A DNA stretch of 16,162 bases from NCBI GenBank assembly GCA_910592005.1, contig CAJVPP010002139.1, positions 1 to 16,162 on the forward strand, in the 5' to 3' direction. The position numbers and the translations under genes are program-made. Below are positions 8,849-16,162 of the stretch, one piece after another. Source of the stretch: Funneliformis mosseae (lineage: Eukaryota > Glomeromycota > Glomeromycetes > Glomerales > Glomeraceae). The stretch's first letter is position 1. Each line of letters begins with the position of its first letter. The notes under the pieces were generated by a model, which worked only from the letters and a program-made list of their open reading frames with translations, was not told the origin of the DNA and did no database searches.

Positions 8849-11249
8849 ATGGCAATGTATAAAGGAATCGAACAAGAATTAAATGATGCAAAGGTGAGAT
8901 TGGACAAGGCAATGAAGAATTTGAAGACATTTGAAGAAGGAGAAAATGATAGGAAGTGGTTGAAGAAGTTGAGAAAAAAGTTGAATAACAAAGAATGGGA
9001 AAACAAAAGACAAAAATAAAAGCGAAAAAAGAGTATAAGAAGTTTAAAGAAGAAAGAAGTTATTGAAGGTGGAGAAGAAGAGGTGGAGAGATCAGATAGA
9101 GTACTTACAAAAAAAACTAGTTAAATTTGAAGAAGAAAAAGATAATAAACAAATTACATAAAAAAAAATTATTTTTTGTTCTTTTTATTTTATTTATTTA
9201 TTTTTTAATTTTAATATTTCTTTTCATATTAGATTTTAAGTAAATACATCAGGATAAAAATGAAAGGCAGAAGACTTTGATATCACAACAGCTAAAAAGA
9301 CTTTCACTGAAAAATTTGTGCATTCAAATAACTTTATAGATGAATTCTAAAATCATATTAAGTATCGTTTGAATACATATAAAAAGGATCCCTCATATAC
9401 TTTATACTTCACTCTTATTCAAAATTCAGAATATGGTAAATCTTATTTGATTGCTAAATTAGCTCAAAACATCTATGTTGTTTACATCTATTTACGACTA
9501 GAAAATGTCAATAGATATTCTCTTTGTATTAGTATTATAAGAAATATGATGAACTATTTGCAAAATTAGAAAAAACCAGAAATTGTTATTGATTAATTTC
9601 AAATATTTTTAAAAAAAACTATTGCTGTGCTTATTGAAAAGCTTTAAAATAAAGAGCTTTCATGTCCAAATGATTTTTGAAACATACAAATGAGTTCAGA
9701 TACTAAAAAAAACTTTTGAGATCAAGTAATTCAGAAAATGAATCATAATATTCAATTTATATCTAATGATATACCTTTTCAACATTAAGAAAATAGCACT
9801 TTGCATCTTTTTCTCTGTTTTGATGAAGCATGTCAATTGCTTTCTGATAAAGATGATAATGTATTATTAACTTTTAAAATAATTTATCATTTTATAAAGC
9901 ATATTGGATAGGCTAAATATGGGTTTCTTTGTGTTATGCTTGATACAATAGGAAAGTTAGCTAACTTTTCACCTCTAATAAAATGAAATCCTTCTCACAA
10001 AATTAGAGATAAAAATATCAAGCTACTTCTACCATTTATCAATATCATGATATTTGATGCATTTGATTACAAATTGAAAGATCATCCAAACTATTGCTTA
10101 CTCTTTGGCAGACCATTATAGAGATCTAGTGTTATTGCAAGAAAAGATATTAAAGAAGTAGTGGAATTTGCAAAATGCAAACTTTTGGAAGGATACCAAT
10201 TATTAGATTTGACAAAATCAATAGAATATATATTTAAAGATGAAGAAAATAGATTTACTGTTTCTTTGGCTATATTAAGCTGTTTTGTCTCTCTAGATAT
10301 TTTAACTCAATCTCAGCTTACCCATTTATTAGTGGGCAGTTATATAGATACTTGTATTGGTATTTCAAAAAGTAAAGAAAATATTTTAACTATGTATTCC
10401 TCTGAACCTATTCTTTCTGAAGTTGCTTTACAAATTATTAAAATTGAAACAAATAGAAGATTCATCTTTGATTAACTTAAAACTTCATTAAAGAATAAGC
10501 TTATTGAAGCAGAATATTGTGAGGAACTTGTTGTATATCTCATTTTCATATTTGAATTGTAACATATGTTACAAGATACATCTTTTTATACAGAAAAAAG
10601 TTCTGTAGAGGAATTTTTGAACACAATTTTTGAAGACATTAAAACTCACATTAGGGAAAATAATAAATTCAAACATCTAAAACTTGGAGAGAGTTTTCTA
10701 GAATCAAAATTTATTTTACACATTTCATTTAGCTCATTGAATCATCAAATTGTCTAGTTCTAAAAAATCTTTTTAACCATAGTGTAAGAGCAATTTTAAA
10801 ACATAATGCATATGATGCCAATCTTATAATACCTGTCAAAATAAATAATTCATCACAAAAAAAGTACTTATATATTACAAGTAAAAAATTACTCAATTTC
10901 TAGACAAGCATTCATATATAATGCTACTAAAAAGTTATCACCATCTAATGTCTTTAAAGAGAATGAATTAGCTAATCTTAGATTACCTTATTTATATTTT
11001 TATTGATCACTAAGTACAATTACTGATAATTTAAACAAAGAATCATTAGAACCATTTTCCTTTTTTTTTCTAGATCTTAAAAATAAATTGTATACTATAT
11101 TATTTGCATACATTAATCCATTTGGCAGTTTATGAAAGCAAGAATCAACAATCTATCTTAAATAACATAAAAAAATTGTTAGGATATTCTTTCCAGATCT
11201 AAAAAAAATGAAATGAAAATCTTTTGTAAAGTCATATCTAACAAATTAA
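8849..11249 (+). pseudogene. Decayed Crinkler-like (CRN) P-loop NTPase with nuclease-like C-terminus
   Basis: Exon 1 starts at ATG 8849 (MAMYKGIEQELNDAKVRLDK) and encodes a charged coiled coil, frameshifted after 9016. A probable intron ends at the acceptor tattag 9227-9232; its donor is not clear. Exon 2 is readable in one frame from 9234 to TAA 11247-11249, except for a short out-of-frame piece at about 10745-10865. Landmarks: TLYFTLIQNSEYGKS, where NTPases have a GxxxxGKS Walker A; LFLCFDEACQLLSD (Walker B); KYGFLCVMLDTIGKL and FGRPL, as in CRN-family NTPase domains; then YILQVKNYS, resembling the (D/E/Q)xK core of restriction-endonuclease-fold domains. CRN proteins are known as secreted effectors of oomycetes and fungi. 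Exon 2 has about 20 stops, among them 9237, 9255, 9261, 9567, 9909, 10119, 10473, 11004 and 11133. Dead copy. Family call from motifs only. Confidence 0.65.
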
Positions 11250-11589
11250 TTTAAAATATTATTAATTTATTAGAAAAGATATCTCATTATCATTTCTTGA
11301 ACTTTTTACTATATTTTTATCTAAAAAAATAATAATAACTTTCTTGTAATCATAAAAATTTTCATTAATATAATAATTCTTTTTATTAATAAAAACTAAA
11401 TATCTTATGTCCTATTAACATATTCTCTCTGTATTTTCTCTTATCCTATTCTGAATTATTGTAAAAAAGGTTAATTAAAAAGTTGAATGAAACTTTATTG
11501 CAAAAACCTACAAAGCAAACATAACATTATAAAATTATATATATAGAGATAAGTATATATGAAAAGTAATAATGTAAATAATAATTATA
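11250..11589. other. A+T-rich spacer between CRN-like and transposase genes
   Basis: The 340 bases between the last CRN-like stop and the transposase ATG are A+T-rich, with TATATATAGAGATAAGTATATATGAAAAG-like sequence just before the transposase, a place where a promoter could lie. No coding frame, repeat or RNA gene is supported. Confidence 0.5.
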
Positions 11590-13320
11590 ATGGTTCTAAT
11601 GAATATTAAAAAGCATTTTTTAGAAAAAGAATATAATTGTGAATGCTCTTCAAGAATTCTAAAAAAAAATTTTGCAGAATTAAGAAAATCTTTTCAAGCT
11701 CTTTCTAAACTAGAACAAAATATATTTTTAATAGTCCAATTTAAGGTAATAAATGGTAAATTAATAAACATTAGTAAACGTCTTAAAAAGAAAACCAGAT
11801 CTAATAAAAGAACTTTCTACTATTGGGATCATAATACACTTCTTTGTCAAGAAACTTATCTCAATATGCTAGGAATTGGTAGAACTTATTTTGAAAATAT
11901 CAGAAATTATCTAATAAATAATGGTCTTTTAACAAAAATTCATAGTAATATTAAAAAAATGCTTCAATAGAAAACTAAGATAATGATTGATAAAAATGTT
12001 GCAGAAGTAGTAAAGAATTTTTTAGAAAATTATGCAGAAGTCTATAGATTATTAAGTTCAGAAAAAAATATCAATAGAATAACTTAATCAATTATATTTT
12101 TATCAGCTAAAATGAGTTATAAATCTGTACACAGAGATTTTCTGGTTGGTTTAGAAGAAGATAGCAAATTGAAATCATTAAAATATGATGCTTTTAGAAA
12201 ATTATGACATCAATTGACACCAGAAATTCAAATTATGAGTTCTAGGACTGATTTGTGTGATACTTATCAACATTTTAGAAATGGTTTACATTATAATGCT
12301 CACCAAGAAGAAGAAGCTAAAGAATTACTCAAAATATTTAAAAAACATCTGTCTAAAGCAAAATTAGAAAGAAATTATTATAATAAAAATACCAAATTAG
12401 CAGAAGAATAAAGAAAATTAATTAATCAATATTATTCAAAGGGTAAAATATAGCATTACAATATTGATACTACTGCTCATTATAGTTATAATTGAGCCTA
12501 AAATGTTTATGTGTCATATTTAGATCAACAAGTAAGTAAAATCTATTATCTTAGTCTATGTAAAGTTTATTTATTTGGTATTTAAGATGAAGCAATAAGA
12601 GAACAAATTAATTATGTTCTTAATGAAGATGAAATTATAGGAAAAGGACCTAATAGAACTCTTAGTATGATTTTTGATAGAATTAAGAAATTGAATAAAG
12701 GTAAAAAGCATTTGAAGATTACTTGTAATAATGCTGGGAGACAAAATAAAAATAATGTAACAATTTGGTTTGATTTATATTTGGTAATTTGTGAATATTA
12801 TGAAAGTATTGAATTAAATTTCATGATTGCTGGATATACCAAATTTAAATGTTATAGTAGTTTTGGATTGATTAAAAAACTTTATAAAAATACAAGTATA
12901 GATTGTGTGAACTATGTTGTAAAAGTTATGAAAAGATCAAGTCTAGCTAGATTGAATAAAGCTCAATACTATGAAGATGAAAAATGTTTTCAATACTTAG
13001 ATATTAAAGCAATTTTGGGAATTTATTTTAAGAAATTACTAAGTATCCAGAAATATCAACATTTTCTTTTTGAAGCAACTAATCTTAATACAGTAAAAGT
13101 TCAAAAAGTTATTAATAGACTTTTTACTGAATCCAATTTATTGAAAACTAAGAATGCAGATATTTTTAAAGAGATTAAGGTCCTATCTATTTTAGTATTA
13201 ATACCACCTCCTTTGAACTATAAAAGACAAGAATATCTTTATCATAATATTCGCCTATTTGTGAAAGATAAATACAAAGATATTACTTGTCCAAGACTAT
13301 TCTATACTGACAATAAATAA
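11590..13320 (+). pseudogene. Decayed DDE-type transposase (QNKNN / GHTKF family)
   Basis: The frame from ATG 11590 to TAA 13318-13320 spans 577 codons with no frameshift and eight internal stops: TAG 11968, TAA 12085, TGA 12205, TAA 12409, TAG 12451, TGA 12493, TAA 12499 and TAA 12583. The N-terminal part has ETYLNMLGIGRTYFENIRNY and RTDLCDTYQHFRN. The catalytic-like core has HYSYN before the stops at 12493 and 12499, then CNNAGRQNKNN, IAGYTKF and SFGLIKKLYKN. Related fungal, plant and oomycete proteins (annotated DUF7869 or similar) carry an aspartate before a conserved AQ, DNxxGQNKNN and GHTKF. Here both aspartates read Asn, the His reads Tyr and a Gly reads Arg, so catalysis should be lost. 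Some sense Trp codons remain (YYWDHN, TIWFDLY). The function would have been excision and integration of the element. Confidence 0.75.
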
Positions 13321-13403
13321 AATATTAATCTTTTGACAAATATTATTAGCTTTTTTTACTTTTAAAATAAAAATAAAACACTAAAATAATTTATATACTT
13401 AAT

Positions 13404-14991
13404 ATGCCCTCATAAAAAAGATATAAGTATATAAAAAAATAAAAAAAGTAAAGTCATGATAAATATCATAGAAGCACAAAAAAAGTAAATAAAGAACTAT
13501 TAGAAGAAAACAAAAATTTAAGACAACAATTAGTTGAATTAATAAATAAAAAATAAGATTTAAAACTAAGAATCTATAACGCAATTGAAAATGTTAAAGA
13601 AAGTGAAAGTACAGAAATTGCTGATACTTTAATAACCTTAGAACAACACTTTTTATCCAAAGATGAATTAACCTTTGAAAATTTTGTTAAGAGTTGTACT
13701 GAATGAACCTGAAATAATTGTAATTCTTATAGTTTTGTTTCTGAAAAAAATAATGAATTAGAAAAAAAGAATGCTATTTTAGAAACAAAGATTGTAGAAT
13801 TAACTCCTTATAAAGGGTAAGTTGAAGAATTAAAAACAAAACTTACAGAAACCTTATCAGTTTGACATAAGAAATAGAAAAGATTGATGATATTTCTTGA
13901 AATAAGTAAATTTATAACTGAGACTTAGGAGAATTAAAAGAATTAAAAGCAGAATAAGGGAAGATTTAAATAAAGTTATTTTCACAGTTATTGAAAAATT
14001 ATATCAAACTTCTAAAGATCTAGCCAAAGCAATTAATACAGCTGAAGAATGAAAAAACTGACAAAAAGGACTTTTAAATGATGAAATTAAAGCATAAATA
14101 TTAATGCTATAAAATGTTAATAGAATGCTTAAAGAAGAAATAGCAAAAAATACAAAATTACAAGAGGAGTTAGAAGAGAAATCAAAAATGTTAGTAAAAA
14201 GTGAGAAAAGAGAAGAGAAACTAAATAAATAGTTATATTTGAAAAGAAAAGCCTTGCCTGCTCTACCTAAAAAATAAAATACTTTTCAAAAATTAGATTC
14301 AAAAATTAAAACCAAATTCCAAAAACTTCAACAATTGGTAGAAAATAAAAAATATCAAACCCAAGAATTTACTGCTTAAATAAAAGTAAAAGTTAATTAG
14401 TTTACTTTACTACTATGAAAGAATTACTTTACATATTTTAGAGTTAGAAAAATGACATAGCAGTAATTCTACTTGTGTTTTTTGCTTTAGTTTAAAAAAA
14501 GCAGTATGTCAAATCAGAATATGAAGTAAAGTGACTGGTAAAATGATTAAAACTGATAAGGTTTATGAGAATTATAAAGAAAAGTTTGAAAATAATGAGT
14601 TATCTAAATGCAATTGTGAAAGATTAAAGATTAGATACATTTGTAATTATAAAAAAGAAGGAAATGAAAAAAAATTTCCTAAATTGCCTAAGGAATTAGA
14701 AAATATATTTGCTTTTTATGATAGGCAAATAAATTTTTTAAGAGAAGAATTAGCTATTGCAGAGGAAGTCCTAGAAATTGAAAGAGAAGAGGTAACTAAA
14801 TTTTAAAAAAAATCTGAAAAGTGAAGTAAAAAATAGAACAAGAGTTATTAAATAAGATAAAGAGTTTAAAAGAAAAAATTAGACAACTAGAAGAAGAAAA
14901 CAGGAAATTAAAAGATCAATAGAATGGTCAAATTGCTTAAATTGAAGTTAAAGAGACTAAAAGATGATCTTAATTGAAAATAAGAATATAA
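13404..14991 (+). pseudogene. Decayed coiled-coil protein with Cys motif
   Basis: It begins at ATG 13404 (MPS, then TAA) 84 bases after the transposase. It is a long heptad-like, Glu/Lys/Leu-rich protein: VNKELLEENKNLRQQLVELI, EKNNELEKKNAILETKIVEL, LQEELEEKSKMLVKSEKREE and, near the end, IKSLKEKIRQLEEENRKLKD. Around 14474-14490 a CVFC pair and further cysteines (CQ, CNC, YIC) could bind zinc. At least four frame changes are needed (about 13920, 13960, 14435 and 14820). Stops include TAA 13413, 13440, 13449 and 13554, TGA 13704 and 13710, TAA 13818, TGA 13863, TAG 13875, TGA 14050 and 14059, TAA 14095 and 14110, TAG 14230, TAA 14275 and 14377, TGA 14453 and 14522; all fit lost Gln or Trp. The family is not recognised. 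It could be two adjacent genes joined at about 14435. Confidence 0.6.
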
Positions 14992-15009
14992 TTTCCTCTG
15001 TATAATTCT

Positions 15010-15345
15010 AATTATCAAAGAAATGGTATTTATTTTGCTTTTAAAGATTTTTGCTTTTTATTAGATAATAATATACCTTTATACTGCTTTTTTTTTCTAA
15101 CATTTATTATTTTTCTTTCTTTTTGATAAATTTCATAAGTAATCCTTTCTTTTCTTAGATAAGCTTCTAGTATCTGAGTATCATCTATTTTGAAAATATA
15201 AGAAGCAATTTTTTCATCTTGTTCTTTCTTCAAAATACTTCTAATAGTGCTGTAATTCTTGGGTTCCATAGTAGATCTGATGTAAATGAGTTTTATATTA
15301 ACTATTTTTATCTAGATGAATATCATGAACATATTATATTAATAA
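15010..15345 (-). repeat. Right copy of the ~330-bp inverted repeat
   Basis: Reverse complement of 7275-7611, with the same ORF and the same upstream leader (ttaatataaaact followed by a catttacatcag motif). The ORF in this copy is intact. Beyond about 15345 (outward) and 15029 (inward) I see no convincing match to the left copy. Confidence 0.8.
15030..15269 (-). CDS. Small unknown protein, intact 79-aa ORF (right repeat)
   Basis: The start ATG at 15269 is the same as in the left copy, and the ORF ends at the same codon. The product is MEPKNYSTIRSILKKEQDEK followed by a central hydrophobic IASYIF, then a charged helix (ILEAYLRKERITYEIYQKER) and a lysine-rich basic tail. No signal peptide, cysteine motif or known domain seen. 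A basic, helical protein of this size could bind nucleic acid, but that is a guess. Conservation of length and frame between the two copies, with no indel in 240 bases, suggests it was once a functional gene rather than chance. Its place in the repeat at each end of the unit is unusual. Confidence 0.55.
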   Translation of the reverse strand: MEPKNYSTIRSILKKEQDEKIASYIFKIDDTQILEAYLRKERITYEIYQKERKIINVRKKKQYKGILLSNKKQKSLKAK

Positions 15346-15734
15346 CACAAATGTGATTTTAAACAAACCTATTGATCTCTGAAATTTTTAGTAATATCAA
15401 TGTTTACTTTGTTTGGTTTTGTTACAGTATGCCTTATATAATAATATATAATAAAAATATATGTAAATTATAATAAATAATATACAAATATTATAATTTT
15501 AATATTTTATTAATAATATATAAGTATAAATTATATATAAATAATTTAAAGTATATAAAATTTTACTAATTATATATATGCTATTATTTATAATTCCTAG
15601 CAAAAAGAATGGTGAAAAGTTTTTTTTAAATAATAAAAGTTTTTAATAAATAAATTTCAAAATTTTTTTATTTTTAAATGCTTTTGATTAAGGTATTATA
15701 TACTCAAGAATACAACTCTTTCTGCTTCTCCACT
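15346..15734. other. A+T-rich low-complexity spacer and LINE 5' leader
   Basis: 15420-15590 is nearly pure A/T with ATATATAA-type simple sequence. From about 15690 base composition changes, and the leader gtattatatactcaagaata, then caactctttctgcttctccact, runs into the ORF1 start codon. This is probably the 5' untranslated part of the LINE-like element. No terminal repeats or RNA genes seen. Confidence 0.5.
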
Positions 15735-16162
15735 ATGCCAAAAAATAGCAGAAAACAAAATAACAACCGCGGTCGCTCTGCGTCGCCCAAAACTATTTTA
15801 CAACCTAACAAGAAACAAAATACTACCCAAACAGTTGAACCAACAGTTACTTTAGCTATCCCAACAGACGATATTATTATTGAAAATGACATGAAAGTCG
15901 ATAACACTCTTGCCGACACTTCTCTAAAAAATAACAAAGGAAAACAAAAGGAAGTTCTCCTTAATAACAACGAAGCTTCCTCCAGCACTATGAACGTTGA
16001 CGACAGCTCTGACCCCACTGAAAATCTTATCGCTAACGAAGAAGATATTCTCGCCTTTACCGACAGTCGCCCTCTTGAAAAATTCTTCGCGTATTGTTTA
16101 CTCGAAAAATACAAAGGCGGAACCCCCCAACAAAAAATCGCTGACATCATCGATCAGCACTG
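15735..16162 (+). CDS. LINE-type retrotransposon ORF1-like protein (3' truncated by window edge)
   Basis: An open frame starts at ATG 15735 (MPKNSRKQNNNRGRSASPKT) and is still open after 142 codons at the window end. The N-terminus is basic and Asn/Gln-rich, followed by an acidic Ser/Asp/Asn-rich linker (ASSSTMNVDDSSDPTENL) and then a more ordered segment (DSRPLEKFFAYCLLEKYKGG). This layout, disordered basic head then folded part, fits the ORF1/Gag-like RNA-binding protein of fungal LINE elements; the RNA-binding domain would lie beyond the window. The sense strand is A/C-rich and poor in G, and many CAA codons remain intact, unlike the decayed genes to the left. The minus-strand ORF 15704-16150 is its antisense shadow. 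It appears to be a young insertion. Confidence 0.6.
   Translation, partial: MPKNSRKQNNNRGRSASPKTILQPNKKQNTTQTVEPTVTLAIPTDDIIIENDMKVDNTLADTSLKNNKGKQKEVLLNNNEASSSTMNVDDSSDPTENLIANEEDILAFTDSRPLEKFFAYCLLEKYKGGTPQQKIADIIDQH

Larger units (their letters stand above)
7275..15345. mobile_element. Candidate large DNA transposon with inverted-repeat ends, DDE transposase and CRN-like cargo
   Basis: Two copies of a ~330-bp repeat face each other at 7275-7611 and 15010-15345. Between them lie four decayed genes, all on the plus strand: a membrane/HTH-like protein, a CRN-like NTPase-nuclease protein, a DDE-type transposase and a coiled-coil protein. The arrangement is what a transposon with long inverted ends carrying passenger genes would give. 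Against certainty: I cannot see a clear terminal motif or target duplication outside the repeats, and inverted repeats could also come from two separate insertions. The whole unit is inactive, as every long gene in it carries stops. Confidence 0.45.

Noticed and set aside
8087..9006. Hydrophobic minus-strand ORFs (8087-8320, 8289-8597, 8776-9006)
   Set aside because: They are Phe/Leu-rich readings of the opposite strand of Lys/Glu-rich coding sequence, a typical antisense shadow in A+T-rich DNA.
13399..13584. Minus-strand hydrophobic ORF of 61 codons
   Set aside because: Antisense to the start of the coiled-coil gene; its composition is explained by that.
7275..14991. Genuine non-standard genetic code (UAA/UAG=Gln, UGA=Trp) in these genes
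   Set aside because: The split is striking, but Trp-like sites also read TAA and TAG, Arg-like sites read stops, catalytic aspartates read Asn, and frameshifts occur in two of the genes. Decay explains all of this, while the flanking genes use the normal code. Kept as an alternative to test, not as a call.
15704..16150. Minus-strand ORF of 148 codons
   Set aside because: It lies antisense to the plus-strand ORF1-like frame, which has a sensible start, composition and layout.

Overview
The window is very A+T-rich eukaryotic DNA, made mostly of transposon remains. Short GT-AG introns, a hAT transposase tail, a Pif1-type Helitron helicase, a Crinkler-like (CRN) NTPase protein and the start of a LINE-type ORF1 together suggest a repeat-rich fungal genome. 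An arbuscular mycorrhizal fungus (Glomeromycotina, Rhizophagus-like) is my best guess; this is inference from gene style, not a database match.

Layout. 1-369: 3' end of a hAT DNA transposon (clean coding tail, then a TIR-like end). 439-1534: a spliced host-type gene for a TPR-like protein, with introns at 873-953, 1069-1186 and 1379-1456. 1535-2919: A+T-rich spacer. 2920-4502 (minus): decayed Helitron Pif1 helicase. 4506-6520: repeats, namely CAGATT-rich flanks, a 1.5-kb array of 51-53-bp self-complementary units, and a 31-bp array. 6525-6660: AGCT-rich block. 6665-7273 (minus): decayed gene of unknown family. 7275-15345: two inverted copies of a ~330-bp repeat, each holding a 79-codon ORF, enclosing four plus-strand decayed genes: a membrane/HTH-like protein (7983), a CRN-like NTPase-nuclease protein (8849), a DDE-type transposase (11590) and a coiled-coil protein (13404). 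15735-end: intact, more C-rich LINE-like ORF1 running off the window.

Main observation. From about 2.9 to 15.0 kb every decayed gene keeps a long, almost frameshift-free reading frame, interrupted by many stops. Where I can judge the residue, the stops sit where Gln, Trp or occasionally Arg is expected. These are the codons (CAA, CAG, TGG, CGA) that C-to-T or G-to-A changes turn into stops. Conserved residues have also changed by the same kind of step: both transposase aspartates read Asn, the helicase arginine finger reads Cys. I read this as C-to-T hypermutation or deamination decay (RIP-like or methylation-linked), not a reassigned genetic code, although the near-clean split TAA/TAG=Gln and TGA=Trp makes the code idea worth an explicit test.

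How the parts may work together. The inverted repeats, transposase, CRN-like protein and accessory ORFs, all on one strand, look like one large DNA transposon carrying an effector-like gene as cargo, now dead. The flanking hAT tail, TPR gene and LINE ORF1 show no such decay, so it was local to the middle 12 kb or older than these neighbours.
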